Positions 10,169-19,317 are shown, counted from the first letter of the stretch. The stretch: DNA of 64,000 nucleotides from a bacterium (GCA_030430495.1 JAUIKM010000005.1:124001-188000), one strand, 5' to 3'. Notes: generated by a model from the letters alone, not told the origin. Program-made: numbers and translations.

Positions 10169-10802
10169 AATATAACTCCGTAGATATGGATGAGGACAAA
10201 AATCATCCGGAGGCAAGGTCCTGCCGCCGGCACAGGGTATGCGCCGTTAACAATTGGGAGGGGAAGGGTGAGAGACCTTTCAGCCGCTCCGGCCTTAAAC
10301 AACATTACGCGCCGTCCGCGCGCAGAAGAGGGCGGACCGTGGCTCCAGTCGATTCAATTGTGATCTGAACCGTTTTGTAGAACCGTTGATCGTAAGGATG
10401 CCACGCTGAAGAGTGCAGTGCCGGCAGGGCTGCGATGCGGGAAGGAAATCTGCGTGCACAGAAGTGTTAACCACTGGTTAACGCCACAGGGCGTGAGTGC
10501 GATGCCGGGCGCGTTTATTCATCCATTCGCAAGAACATAACATCAAACAAGGCAAATCACAATCGGAAAAATCCTGAAAATGTTCTAAGGAAAACCCTTA
10601 AAACCAGTCTGGCTGCGCGCTCACAGCCCTGCCCGCAATGGAAAATTGTGCGGCGTTTGCGTCCCTCGGTGTGATATCGCAAATTAAAGGCGCCGTACAG
10701 CGTTGAAATTCATCCCGGGTCCGTGTCCCGCACTGCTGTCGGTCGCTTCTCTCCGAATGTGCATTTTCACATCTCTTCGTCCCAACAAATTGCAGGTGTT
10801 CA
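10169..10802. other. Intergenic gap, no gene seen
   Basis: This divergent gap lies between the caspase-like array (minus) and the cytochrome gene (plus), so it must hold both promoters. I see AT-rich patches near 10530-10600 but no motif I can name. Reading frames here have no coding character. Confidence 0.5.
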
Positions 10803-11786
10803 ATGAAAACGTTGCTCAAAGTTGTGGGTGTCCTGGTCGCCCTGGTCGTGCTGGCCGTCCTCGGTTTTATTGGATTTACCGAGTACCGCGTCTCGTCCTT
10901 GCCCGACGCCGAAGACATTTCGATCAAAGCCACGCCGGCACAACTGGAGCGCGGCGAATACCTGGCCACCAGCGTCATGGGCTGCATGGACTGCCACTCG
11001 CAACGCGACTGGTCCATGTATGCCGGACCGGTCAAACCGTCGACCCTGGGCGCCGGCGGCGAAGAATTCAACGAAGACATGGGCCTGCCCGGTAAATTCT
11101 ACTCGCCGAACCTGACCAGCGCGCACCTGGGCGACTGGACCGACGGCGAAATCGTGCGCGCCATCGCCATGGGCCTGTCCAAAGACGGCCGTCCGCTTTT
11201 TCCGCTCATGCCTTACCATTCCTTCGGCAAACTCGACCGCGCGGATATCGAGGCCGTGGTGGCCTACCTGCGCACGCTGCCCGCAGTCGAAAACGATGTG
11301 CCGACCTCGCAGCCCGTGTTCCCGATGAATATCATCATGAATCTGATGCCGCAGGAGCCGCAGTACAGCAAACGCCCCGCCCGCAGCGAGGCCAAAGCCT
11401 ATGGCGAATACATGGCGACGGCGTCCGGCTGTGCGGACTGTCACACGCCTTTTGAGAGCGGTCAGCCCGTGGAGGAGATGCGTTATGCCGGCGGCCGCGA
11501 ATTCCCGATGCCGGGGTTTGGCGTGGTGCGCGCTCCCAACCTGACGCCGCATCAGTCCAACGGTCTGGGCGGCTGGACGAAGGAGATGTTCGTGCGTCGC
11601 TTCAAAATCTACGCCGACAGCACCTACCGCCTGCCGGCCGTCAAAGCGGGCGAAAAACAGACGGTCATGCCCTGGCTTGTCTACGCACGGATGACGGAGG
11701 ACGACCTCGGCGCCATCTACGACTACCTGATGACGCTCGAACCCGTCGATCACCCGATTGAGGTTTTTACGCCTCCGGCCGGTTAA
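10803..11786 (+). CDS. Membrane-anchored dihaem c-type cytochrome
   Basis: The 327-aa protein begins with an uncleaved-looking hydrophobic anchor (residues ~4-25, rich in V and L). Two c-type haem-binding motifs follow: C61-M-D-C64-H65 and C210-A-D-C213-H214. Methionines that could be axial ligands lie at FPLMPYHS (~136) and VMPWLVYARM near the end. The pattern matches the dihaem cytochrome subunits that pass electrons from periplasmic dehydrogenases, but no dehydrogenase gene lies beside it. The protein should sit in the inner membrane facing the periplasm. The gene stands alone on the plus strand and has no strong ribosome site. Identity as a cytochrome c is firm; its electron partner is unknown. 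Confidence 0.9.
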   Translation: MKTLLKVVGVLVALVVLAVLGFIGFTEYRVSSLPDAEDISIKATPAQLERGEYLATSVMGCMDCHSQRDWSMYAGPVKPSTLGAGGEEFNEDMGLPGKFYSPNLTSAHLGDWTDGEIVRAIAMGLSKDGRPLFPLMPYHSFGKLDRADIEAVVAYLRTLPAVENDVPTSQPVFPMNIIMNLMPQEPQYSKRPARSEAKAYGEYMATASGCADCHTPFESGQPVEEMRYAGGREFPMPGFGVVRAPNLTPHQSNGLGGWTKEMFVRRFKIYADSTYRLPAVKAGEKQTVMPWLVYARMTEDDLGAIYDYLMTLEPVDHPIEVFTPPAG

Positions 11787-11792
11787 ATCCAT

Positions 11793-11824
11793 CGCTTCGC
11801 CTCCCTGCGGGGCGGCTTGCTTTT
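11793..11824 (+). repeat. 32-bp inverted repeat, left copy
   Basis: The sequence starting CGCTTCGCCTCCCTGCGGGG and ending CTTGCTTTT matches the reverse complement of 12985-13016 exactly over 32 bp. It is internally hairpin-like (GCC-CCC / GGG-CGGC) and T-rich at its end. It begins 7 bp after the cytochrome stop codon and could act as that gene's terminator. Confidence 0.75.
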
Positions 11825-11980
11825 AATGACCTTTTTGTTCGTCGCCGCATGTCGGGCCGGAAGTCGCTGATTCCGTGTCACGTCGTGCGGCGATGCTGTT
11901 TTAAGTCGGTATTGATCGGCGCTCGGTTCCGGATTCGCCGTGCGGCGGTCGCATGGCGCCCGGCGCCTTGTTGTGCGATT

Positions 11981-12103
11981 AACTACAAAGTTCGCAGCGT
12001 TTAACAGCGAATACCGCCCGTTGGCGTATTTAAACTTGTGTGGCGCGCAGGGCATGTGCATGTTGCCGGAGTCGAAGCAACCGGAGCGTTCGGCCGTGCC
12101 GCA
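11981..12103 (+). repeat. Direct repeat, copy 1 (60 bp perfect core plus diverged flank)
   Basis: 11981-12040 is identical to 12558-12617. Similarity continues in patches for about 60 bp more, sharing the block ATGTGCATGTTGCC and then GAGTCGAA. A third, more diverged copy lies near 25950-26080. Confidence 0.8.
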
Positions 12104-12261
12104 CCAGGGAGTCCCGCACGAGACGGGATGCGTACCCCGGAAAGAATTGCACCGTGACGTTGTTAACAAAAAGCAGCGTGGCGAGATGGTGGACAAAAGT
12201 CTGAAAATGTGGAAAGGCGGCGGGGATGGGTCCCCTTGTTAATGGTCCGAAAACCGCACTT

Positions 12262-12318
12262 TTGAGTTTGAAATCTGTTCTTGAGTTCGAAGTCTGTTCT
12301 TGAGTTTGAAGTCTGTTC
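12262..12318 (+). repeat. Three tandem copies of a 19-bp unit
   Basis: The units are TTGAGTTTGAAATCTGTTC (12262-12280), TTGAGTTCGAAGTCTGTTC (12281-12299) and TTGAGTTTGAAGTCTGTTC (12300-12318). There are no spacers, so this is not a CRISPR array. It lies between the two copies of the 60-bp direct repeat. Confidence 0.85.
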
Positions 12319-12557
12319 TTTTGTTTAAAGCTGAGTTCACGTCTCGTTCGCCATCCACTTGGCACATCCTGTTTGTCCTGGCGTTTGTTTTGTCTCAGAT
12401 TCTATTGACGTGCCTTTGCTGTGAAGCCGATCGCAGCGTTGACAGTTTTTTCGTTGCTGCGTCAGCGTTCTGTGGCTTTGATCCGTTTGCCGACTATTCA
12501 TTTTCCCTGCTCCTGCGCTGACGTTTAATTGGTCTTGGCCACAGTTGCCGACCGTTC

Positions 12558-12680
12558 AACTACAAAGTTCGCAGCGTTTAACAGCGAATACCGCCCGTTG
12601 GCGTATTTAAACTTGTGCGCCGCGTCGTACATGTGCATGTTGCCTGAGTCGAAAGAAGTGGAGCGCTCGGCGTGCCGCCG
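12558..12680 (+). repeat. Direct repeat, copy 2
   Basis: 12558-12617 repeats 11981-12040 exactly. The flank to about 12680 is diverged but alignable. Confidence 0.8.
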
Positions 12681-12984
12681 CCGCTTTTAGCTGCAATCGA
12701 TGTTTAACATTTTGGTGTGCCCGAATTGTCGGGGCCACAGGCCGGAGCCCCGCGTGCACGTTCCAATTCCACAGGTGATTGTTTTGGGAGTTTGTTGTCA
12801 GACTTTTCGGTCGGGCCACATGTATCGGCGGTTTTGTGATCGCCCGGCGGACCTGCGGCTGCCCGACGATTCGCGGCGGAATGCTCTGCGGCCGGATTGT
12901 CCGGGCGTTATGTGCCTCACGACCCTTCGTCCCGCCGCCGAACGTGAAAACTTGTTGCTTAGGCAACAGAAACAAACAAGAGGA

Positions 12985-13016
12985 AAAAGCAAGCCGCCCC
13001 GCAGGGAGGCGAAGCG
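12985..13016 (-). repeat. 32-bp inverted repeat, right copy
   Basis: This is the exact reverse complement of 11793-11824. The pair encloses about 1.2 kb containing the direct repeats. Confidence 0.75.
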
Positions 13017-13326
13017 CTCAGTCTTCAAGTCGGTCGGAAATTCCTGCGTGGAACGAGTGCGAGCCGCACGTCGGTTGAAAGCGGAGTCCGGAGTTGCGGG
13101 AGCGAAAGTTTTGACAAACGGAACAAGCGATCGTAACGCCGTCGCAGCTGTCGTGTTCGCACCTGAGCTGAAAGCTAATAACTGCCGTATTTTCCGTGTT
13201 TTGTACGAATTGTGGGGATTGTACAGAATGCGGGTGCGTGCTAAATTTTCAATATGCAACCGGCGCCGACCTTGTTTTTTGGCAGGTCGGGGTGGGTCGG
13301 TATTTTATCAACTCCACAGATTTCCC

Positions 13327-16300
13327 ATGCAAAAGTTCTTTCTACTGATTTGCTGCCTTGTCTTTTCCTCCGCCGCTCACGTCTATGGCGGCGACCCGGT
13401 GTACGAGTATTTTGCGCGCGACGCCGAAGGCAACATCCTCCCCGAACAGAATTACTACGACGTGCTGCAGCGCTTCAACGAGCGCTGGGGCGACAAACCA
13501 GGTCCGAAACACAGCGGCTGGAAACAGTTCAAGCGCTGGGAGTATTTCTGGCGCGGGCGCATCAACAGCGACGGCAGTTTCCCCGATGTGACCGCCAAAC
13601 GATTCGAAGCCTGGGTGCACCTGCGCAACGAAGAACGGCGGCTCTACGGCGGCGATCAGCTGGCGGCCGTGCCCGGAACCTGGACCAGCATCGGCCCCAA
13701 AGTGACCCTGCCGATTGAACGCGGCTTTACCTGGGCCGGCATCGGACGCGTCAACGTCGTGAGTCTGCATCCCACCGATCCCAACCAGATATGGGTTGCG
13801 TCGCCCACCGGCGGCGTGTGGAAATCCATGGACCAGGGTGAATCCTGGAAACCGATGACCGACGACCTGCCCACCCTGAATTTCAGCGACATTGCATTTG
13901 ATCCCAACAATCCGAACGTGGTCTACGCTTCCAGCGGCGACCGCAGCACACATGCCTGGGGTTTCCGTTCGATCCACAGCCTGGGTCTGTTTAAATCGGT
14001 CGACGGCGGCGAAACCTGGGACCTGACCGGTCTGAGCTGGACGTCGGAAGAACAGGCCGCCAGCGGCCAATACCAGATGATTTTTCGCGTTCTGGTCGAC
14101 CCGCTCAACAGCGATCGCGTTTTCGTCGGCACCAACCGCGGCATCTTTCGATCTACCAACGGCGGCGACTCGTTCCAGCGTATGCAGGCGGCGGAAATCT
14201 GGGACATGGAACTCAAACCGGGGCAGCCGCGGACGGTCTATGCCGTCGGCCGCGTCAACAACAATACCGCCGGCATGTTTGTTTCCCGCGATGCGGGCGA
14301 CACGTGGGAGCAGTTTGGTCAGTTTACCGCGCAGCGTTACCTCCCGCAGGCTGCCGTAGCCGTGACCGCCGCGGATCCCGACATGGTCTACGCCGCGGTG
14401 GCCTCGAACGGTTTTTCGCAGGCGACGGTGTATCGATCGACTGATTCGGGTGAAAACTGGGAACAGCGCGGCACATCTTACGGCACCGGTGTGTGGGGAT
14501 TCCCGCTGGGCGTATCGCAGACCAACCCGGAAGTGCTGTGGGTCGGCGATGTGCGCATCCAGCAATCGCCCGACGGTGGATTCAGCTGGGGCGGCATGGG
14601 CAATATTCACGCGGATCAGCACTATCTGGTTGAAAGTCCCCACGATGGATATCTCTACGCCGGCTGCGACGGCGGCGTCTATCGCTCGCCCAACGGCGGC
14701 CAGACCTGGACCTCGCTCAACCGCGGTCTTGTGATCTCGCAATTCTATCGCATTGCCGCGTCCACCAGCGACTACGACATGATCTATGTCGGCGCGCAGG
14801 ACAACGGGACAATGGGATTTGAGAGCGACATCCAGAAATGGAACCACAAAACGGGCGGGGACGGCATGCAGCCGGCTGTTCACCCGACCAACGACTCGAT
14901 CGTGTTCACTTCATGGCAAAATGGCGGCATCAATATGTCGACCGACCGCGGCCGCTCCTTCGGGCGCGTAAGCCCGGACTCGTTGACGGGCAACGGCGCG
15001 TGGATTACGCCCTACGTCATCGATCCCAAACACCCCGACTCGGTCTACTTTGGATTTCGCAAGATCATGCGCCTCTCGCAGCGCGGCACAAAGTGGGAGG
15101 CCCTGACGCCCTTCCTGCACGGCAATGTGACGATGGCCGATCTGGAAATCTGCGATGCCGATCCGGCCGTGCAGTACGTGCTCACCAACTCCGGGCGCAT
15201 TTTTCGTACGGACGACTACTGGGAGACCTGGCGGCGCATCGACGTCGGCCTGACCGGCAGCGGCGTCCTGCTGCGCATCGGCGCGGATCCCAACGACCCG
15301 GACGTGATCTGGGCCGTGCGCGGGTCCTACTCCGACGGTCCCAAAGTGTTCCGCTCCGGCAATGGCGGAGACGACTGGCAGCCGTGGCACATGAACCTGC
15401 CGCAGGCGCCGGTGGAAGCCATCATCGTCCAGCGCGACTCGGAGCTGGGCTCGGTCTACATCGGCACCGAATTGGGCGTCTGGTACACGGACGCCACACT
15501 TGACGAGTGGCTGCCGCTCAGCAAAGGCATGCCTTCAATGCTCGTGCGCGATTTTGTGATCGACTATGAGACCCGTCGCATCCGCGCCGCCAGCTACGGC
15601 CGCGGCATCTGGGAGATGCCCCTGGTGGAGGAAGATGCCGTCACGCCGCACGCCGCATTTAACCTGCACTTTCTCGACAAACCTGGCTGCGCCCAGGAAG
15701 TCCTCTTCCGCGATCACGGCGTGCCTTATGACGCCGAGCACGAGCTGAGCGTCGAACCGATGGACGGCGTTACGATCCTGCCGCTGCCCGAGGGCGGCAC
15801 CAACCGTCGTCATGCGCGCCTGCTCTTCAGCCGCGCCGGCGAGTACCGCGTCGTGCTGCGCGTGCACGATTCCAATGGCGACAACAGCATGGAACAGACC
15901 GTGAATATTGACACCGAGGGGCTGGCGACGCCGCCCCTGATGTACGACTTTGACCACTGGTTCGAGTGTGAACAGGGCTGCAACGTTGTGTGTGAACTGG
16001 ATCAAGGCTGGCGCAATCTGCCCTTCGGCGAGGACGGCGACGACAACCAGTGGAGCGTGCTGAGCGGTCCCTCAGAGCCCGGCCGTCCGGGTATCGGTCC
16101 CGACAACGATCACACGCGTGGCGACGCCTCGGGGCGTTACCTGGCGATTCAGTCCAACGGTTGCACGGAACGCACCGCCATTGTCGAATCGCCCTGCCTG
16201 GACCTGTCGCGCGGAACGCTGCCGGAACTGCGCTTTGCTTTCCACATGAACGGTCAGGTGCCGACTGGAATGGGCTCACTGCACATCGACGCCCTCGTAG

Positions 16301-17247
16301 GCGGCAACCTGGTGCAGGACGTGATCCCGCCCAAAACCGGCAATTACGGCACCGAGTGGATTGAAGAGTCCGTCGACCTGAGCGGACTGCGGGAAGAGAA
16401 TGTGCGCCTGCGTTTCCGCGGCATCGCCGGTTCCAACAATTTTAGCGACATCGCAATCGACGACGTTTCCATCGTGTTCAAAGCCGCTGAGCCCGTCGCC
16501 GAGTTCGAAGCCGACGACTACGACGTCTGCGTCGGGCAGGAAGTCGCTCTGCTCAACCGCTCGATCAACCCCGTCGAAACCTTCACCTGGAGCATCACGC
16601 CCGATACCTGGCACTTTGTCGATGGTTTCTCCGCTGAGTCGGAAAACCCCCGCGTTGTGTTTGAAGCCGAAAACGCCTACACCGTCGCACTGACGGTCGT
16701 CAACGGCGAAGGCGAGGACCGCATGGAAAAAGCAGATCTCATCTCGGTCATCGACGTCGCACGGCCCGAAATCGAGCGCCTGACCGATGTCCTGATCGGT
16801 TCGTCCGTCGAGGCCGACGAATACGAATGGTTCGTCAACGGTGAAAAGAGCGACCTGGAAGGTCAGATCGTTACCGTGCCGAATCAACCCGCCGTTTACA
16901 CTCTGCGCATCCGCCGCGGCGACTGCCTGTCGGAAATGTCCGAGCCCTATACCTTTACAGTTTCGACCTCTGTGGCTGAAGCTGATAACAGGCATGGATG
17001 GTTCCGCATCGATCCCAATCCGCATTCGGGTGAGTTCATGCTGCAGGGCGAGTTGTTCACGGGCGGCCCGGTCCGTCTGATCGTCGCCGATGCGCTGGGT
17101 CGCACGCTGATGGAGCAGCAACTGCTGGCTTCCGGCGGTGGTCGGCTCATGCAACGCATCGACATTGGCGATCGCCCCGCCGGCGTCTACTACGTTACGG
17201 TGGAAATACAAGGCGAACTGCTTGTGTTGAAAACGCTAAAACAATAG
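13327..17247 (+). CDS. Secreted Asp-box (BNR) propeller protein with MAM-like, PKD-like and T9SS domains
   Basis: I chose ATG 13327 (1306 aa) because it starts a signal peptide (MQKFFLLICC to VYGG). Residues ~110-760 form a sortilin/sialidase-like propeller with at least nine Asp-boxes of the type S-x-D/N-x-G-x-S/T-W (for example SMDQGESW, SVDGGETW, STDSGENW, SPNGGQTW). A PKD-like domain follows at ~770-860, then a cysteine-containing MAM/jelly-roll-like domain at ~870-1055, a second PKD-like domain at ~1056-1150, an Ig-like segment, and a T9SS sorting domain at ~1220-1306 with IDPNPHSGEF and GVYYVTV. Family knowledge: such proteins are exported surface adhesins or glycan-binding proteins. 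No sialidase active-site set is evident, so enzyme activity should not be assumed. A strong terminator follows the gene. Confidence 0.9.
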   Translation: MQKFFLLICCLVFSSAAHVYGGDPVYEYFARDAEGNILPEQNYYDVLQRFNERWGDKPGPKHSGWKQFKRWEYFWRGRINSDGSFPDVTAKRFEAWVHLRNEERRLYGGDQLAAVPGTWTSIGPKVTLPIERGFTWAGIGRVNVVSLHPTDPNQIWVASPTGGVWKSMDQGESWKPMTDDLPTLNFSDIAFDPNNPNVVYASSGDRSTHAWGFRSIHSLGLFKSVDGGETWDLTGLSWTSEEQAASGQYQMIFRVLVDPLNSDRVFVGTNRGIFRSTNGGDSFQRMQAAEIWDMELKPGQPRTVYAVGRVNNNTAGMFVSRDAGDTWEQFGQFTAQRYLPQAAVAVTAADPDMVYAAVASNGFSQATVYRSTDSGENWEQRGTSYGTGVWGFPLGVSQTNPEVLWVGDVRIQQSPDGGFSWGGMGNIHADQHYLVESPHDGYLYAGCDGGVYRSPNGGQTWTSLNRGLVISQFYRIAASTSDYDMIYVGAQDNGTMGFESDIQKWNHKTGGDGMQPAVHPTNDSIVFTSWQNGGINMSTDRGRSFGRVSPDSLTGNGAWITPYVIDPKHPDSVYFGFRKIMRLSQRGTKWEALTPFLHGNVTMADLEICDADPAVQYVLTNSGRIFRTDDYWETWRRIDVGLTGSGVLLRIGADPNDPDVIWAVRGSYSDGPKVFRSGNGGDDWQPWHMNLPQAPVEAIIVQRDSELGSVYIGTELGVWYTDATLDEWLPLSKGMPSMLVRDFVIDYETRRIRAASYGRGIWEMPLVEEDAVTPHAAFNLHFLDKPGCAQEVLFRDHGVPYDAEHELSVEPMDGVTILPLPEGGTNRRHARLLFSRAGEYRVVLRVHDSNGDNSMEQTVNIDTEGLATPPLMYDFDHWFECEQGCNVVCELDQGWRNLPFGEDGDDNQWSVLSGPSEPGRPGIGPDNDHTRGDASGRYLAIQSNGCTERTAIVESPCLDLSRGTLPELRFAFHMNGQVPTGMGSLHIDALVGGNLVQDVIPPKTGNYGTEWIEESVDLSGLREENVRLRFRGIAGSNNFSDIAIDDVSIVFKAAEPVAEFEADDYDVCVGQEVALLNRSINPVETFTWSITPDTWHFVDGFSAESENPRVVFEAENAYTVALTVVNGEGEDRMEKADLISVIDVARPEIERLTDVLIGSSVEADEYEWFVNGEKSDLEGQIVTVPNQPAVYTLRIRRGDCLSEMSEPYTFTVSTSVAEADNRHGWFRIDPNPHSGEFMLQGELFTGGPVRLIVADALGRTLMEQQLLASGGGRLMQRIDIGDRPAGVYYVTVEIQGELLVLKTLKQ

Positions 17248-17294
17248 TCGGCGGCAAACTTCGCGGTGTTTATTCCCACCGCGTCAAAGTACAG

Positions 17295-17335
17295 GCGCAG
17301 ACACAGGCGAGATTCGTCCGTGTCTGCGCTTTTTT
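17295..17335 (+). terminator. Intrinsic terminator of the Asp-box gene
   Basis: A perfect 10-bp stem (GCGCAGACAC with GTGTCTGCGC, 15-nt loop) is followed directly by six T. It lies 48 bp past the stop codon. Confidence 0.9.
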
Positions 17336-17401
17336 GTGAGCTTTGTTAATACTTCCTGTGCTGCCATGGGTCATGTCTGGCGGTGCCTTGTTTAATCGCG
17401 C

Positions 17402-18034
17402 TCAGGATGCTTGCACGCCGCGCACGAGCAGACTGTCAAAGCGCGCATCTTTGTCGAGATGCAAAATGTCGATGTCGATCAGCCCGCATTGATGCATCAG
17501 GTCGCCGACTTCTTCCGCCGTGTAAAAACTGAAGCCGTATTGTGTTACCGGGTTGTCGCGCATTGCGTCCGCCGAGCGCATGCCGATGACCACCGCGCCG
17601 CCCGGCGCAAGTATGCGGCTGATCTCGCGCATGCCGTTCTGCGCCGAAGGCCAGAAATAAATGGTGTTGACGCTGCAGATGCCGTTCAAAACTCCCGGCC
17701 CAAAGGGAAGCGCTTCCACATGCGCCTCGTGCAGTTTAAGTCGTCCGCTGTTTAACTCCGCAGCAAACTGCGCGCGCGCGCGTCGAAGCATGGCGACGGA
17801 AATTTCCGCTCCGTGCACAATGCCCTTGTTAACGCACCGCAGCAGGTCTTGCAGACCCGTTCCGCCTCCGAAGCCGATATCCAGCACCTGATCTTCGGCC
17901 TGCGGCGCCAGGAAGTCCACCGCGAGTTTGTTGATCCGTGCATTGCTTTTGTTAAGCATGCGGGCCATCACCTTCCGGCCGAACAGCCCGCTCGGTTCGC
18001 GCAGTTGCCTGGCGATAAACTTGATGCCGATCAT
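17402..18034 (-). CDS. Class I SAM-dependent methyltransferase
   Basis: The 210-aa protein carries the SAM-binding motif I as VLDIGFGGGTGL (~residues 50-61), an acidic residue ending strand 2 in HGAEIS, and a motif IV region near NTIYFWP. This is the UbiE/Methyltransf_11 type fold. The N-terminus (FIARQLREPSGLFGRKVMARMLN) resembles a group of uncharacterised methyltransferases common in Gram-negatives. The substrate cannot be read from the sequence. The gene is convergent with the Asp-box gene and stands alone. Confidence 0.85.
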   Translation of the reverse strand: MIGIKFIARQLREPSGLFGRKVMARMLNKSNARINKLAVDFLAPQAEDQVLDIGFGGGTGLQDLLRCVNKGIVHGAEISVAMLRRARAQFAAELNSGRLKLHEAHVEALPFGPGVLNGICSVNTIYFWPSAQNGMREISRILAPGGAVVIGMRSADAMRDNPVTQYGFSFYTAEEVGDLMHQCGLIDIDILHLDKDARFDSLLVRGVQAS

Positions 18035-18299
18035 ACGTCTCGTCTTTTACCGCGGCCCGGTCTGCGCCGCGCTGTCGTTTGTAGAGCTGTGCAAAATCCA
18101 CGCGCCTGTTTAACACGCCTGAAGCTGTCGTGCGCGGCGCATGCCATTCAATTGTGTTTAAGTGATGTGCTCCCGCCGGCGACGGCGCAGCCGCGCAGCT
18201 GCTTGCTCGGGGGCCGCCCCTTCAATTGCGGAATGTCGTCCGTTGTCCGGCTGAATTCATCGTTGTCGGCGGCATGATAAATCGATGTCGGAAACCCGA

Positions 18300-18470
18300 T
18301 CATGGTTTCAGACATTTCCTCTCCGCTCCCGCCGCCGCCGGCGATTCTATCTTGTGCGGAGTTCGCGCGGCCGCAACAACCCTGACGTCCTCGCGCGCGC
18401 TTTGCAGCAATTCCTCGACAATCCTGCGTCCAGGCTGGCTCGAAGCTCCCATCACGGCAATCACAGTCAT
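18300..18470 (-). pseudogene. Remnant of an NmrA/NAD(P)-binding Rossmann-fold gene
   Basis: From ATG 18470, with GGAG 8 nt upstream, the frame reads MTVIAVMGASSQPGRR, then a helix (IVEELLQSAREDV) and RVVAAARTPHKIE up to GAE. This is the typical first beta-alpha-beta of NmrA-like and NAD(P)H-binding proteins, including the glycine-rich loop. The frame then ends after 56 residues, where the family normally continues for 200 or more. No continuation was found in the other minus frames downstream. I infer a 3' deletion leaving an N-terminal stub. It could still be expressed, but it cannot form a complete domain. Confidence 0.5.
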
Positions 18471-18667
18471 TCCCGGCTCCGCTGACATTGTTGCGTATAG
18501 CTGCCCGCCCCGAATATACATCGTCCGCGCGATTTGCACGCATATTCTTCGCCCGATCGCGCCTCACCTGCGCTGGTCGCCTCCTGACAATTTTGCTCGT
18601 CGGCGGGCTGGAAATGCGGAGACTTCGCGTCGGCGATGTATCTTCGCGTGCAGATTATCATTTGCAG

Positions 18668-18681
18668 TGAATAAATATTCA
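18668..18681. promoter_or_regulatory. Probable TetR operator, copy 1
   Basis: TGAATAAATATTCA is an inverted repeat (TGAAT-N4-ATTCA) ending 16 bp before the TetR start. The same 14-mer recurs in reverse orientation upstream of the aldo/keto reductase at 19290. The match extends for several bases beyond the palindrome (GTGAATAAATATTCAAT). Position and duplication fit autoregulation by the TetR protein. Confidence 0.65.
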
Positions 18682-18697
18682 ATTATATTTGTTGCGC

Positions 18698-19270
18698 ATG
18701 AGGCCCAAGGACGACGCCAAAGTAGAAGCGATTTACGAGGCGACGCTGCGTCAGATCGACGAAGTTGGAATTGCAGGGGCCACCATGGCCAGAATTGCCC
18801 GCGACGCGGGCGTGGCGACGGGAACCCTGTACACCTACTTTGAGAACAAACACGAACTGCTCAGCAAGCTCTACGTTCGCATCAAATCCGGCGCCGTCGC
18901 CGAGTTTGTGCGCGACATGCCGGCGGATCAACCCTACCGGATTGTCTTCCGTCGCGTGTGGCTGAACATGCTGCAATTCAACGTGCAGCGCCATCTGGAG
19001 GGGACTTTCATGGCGCAGTTCTATCGCTCGACCTACATCAGCGAGGAAGTGCGCGCCGAGGGACTCCGCCTGTTCCAGCCGATCAACGCTCTGCTGGACC
19101 GCGGCAAACGCGAACAGCTCGTGCGCGACGTCGACAACGCGCTCCTGCACGCCGCCATCTCCGGGCCGATCTACGAAACGGCCCAACTCGTGCACGAGGG
19201 ACGTCTGACGCTCAATGACGAAATCATCGAGCAGGTCTTCCAGATGACCTGGGACAGCATCAAAGCCTGA
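18698..19270 (+). CDS. TetR/AcrR-family transcriptional regulator
   Basis: The 190-aa product starts at ATG 18698. An upstream TTG at 18689 is possible. There is no clear ribosome site, so the message may be leaderless. Residues ~8-55 form the TetR helix-turn-helix, including GIAGATMARIARDAGVATG and the typical TLYTYFENK. The C-terminal ligand-binding half diverges as in most of the family. It is followed 47 bp later by an aldo/keto reductase. Identical palindromes precede both genes, so this repressor probably controls itself and the reductase. The ligand is unknown. Confidence 0.92.
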   Translation: MRPKDDAKVEAIYEATLRQIDEVGIAGATMARIARDAGVATGTLYTYFENKHELLSKLYVRIKSGAVAEFVRDMPADQPYRIVFRRVWLNMLQFNVQRHLEGTFMAQFYRSTYISEEVRAEGLRLFQPINALLDRGKREQLVRDVDNALLHAAISGPIYETAQLVHEGRLTLNDEIIEQVFQMTWDSIKA

Positions 19271-19289
19271 TATTTTTTTGCCTTTATAT

Positions 19290-19303
19290 TGAATATTTAT
19301 TCA
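19290..19303. promoter_or_regulatory. Probable TetR operator, copy 2
   Basis: TGAATATTTATTCA is the reverse complement of the copy at 18668. It sits in the 47-bp gap between the TetR gene and the aldo/keto reductase, 4 bp before the AAGGAG ribosome site of the latter. This implies a second promoter, or control of the reductase by the TetR protein. Confidence 0.65.
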
Positions 19304-19317
19304 CTTAAGGAGCTGAA

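Larger units (their letters stand above)
11787..13326. other. Repeat-rich intergenic region (1.5 kb)
   Basis: No reading frame here looks coding. The region is bounded by a 32-bp inverted repeat (11793-11824 and 12985-13016). It holds a 60-bp perfect direct repeat with a longer diverged flank, and a 19-bp triple tandem repeat. The in-frame extension upstream of the gene at 13327 is not used, because a clear signal peptide starts at 13327. Confidence 0.6.
18035..18697. other. Intergenic gap containing a gene remnant and an operator
   Basis: Apart from the NmrA-like remnant (18300-18470, minus) and the TetR operator at 18668, I see no coding sequence here. Confidence 0.5.

Noticed and set aside
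10800-11792. 330-codon minus-strand frame opposite the cytochrome
   Set aside because: The plus strand has two intact haem motifs and a membrane anchor; the minus frame has no family features.
12262-12318. Possible CRISPR array
   Set aside because: The three 19-bp units are directly abutting without spacers and there are no cas genes in the window.
12700-13326. 209-codon upstream extension of the Asp-box gene
   Set aside because: The signal peptide begins exactly at 13327. The extension is low-complexity and overlaps the inverted repeat.
13342-14883. 513-codon minus-strand frame
   Set aside because: It is the mirror of the Asp-box propeller gene, a typical long antisense frame in GC-rich DNA.
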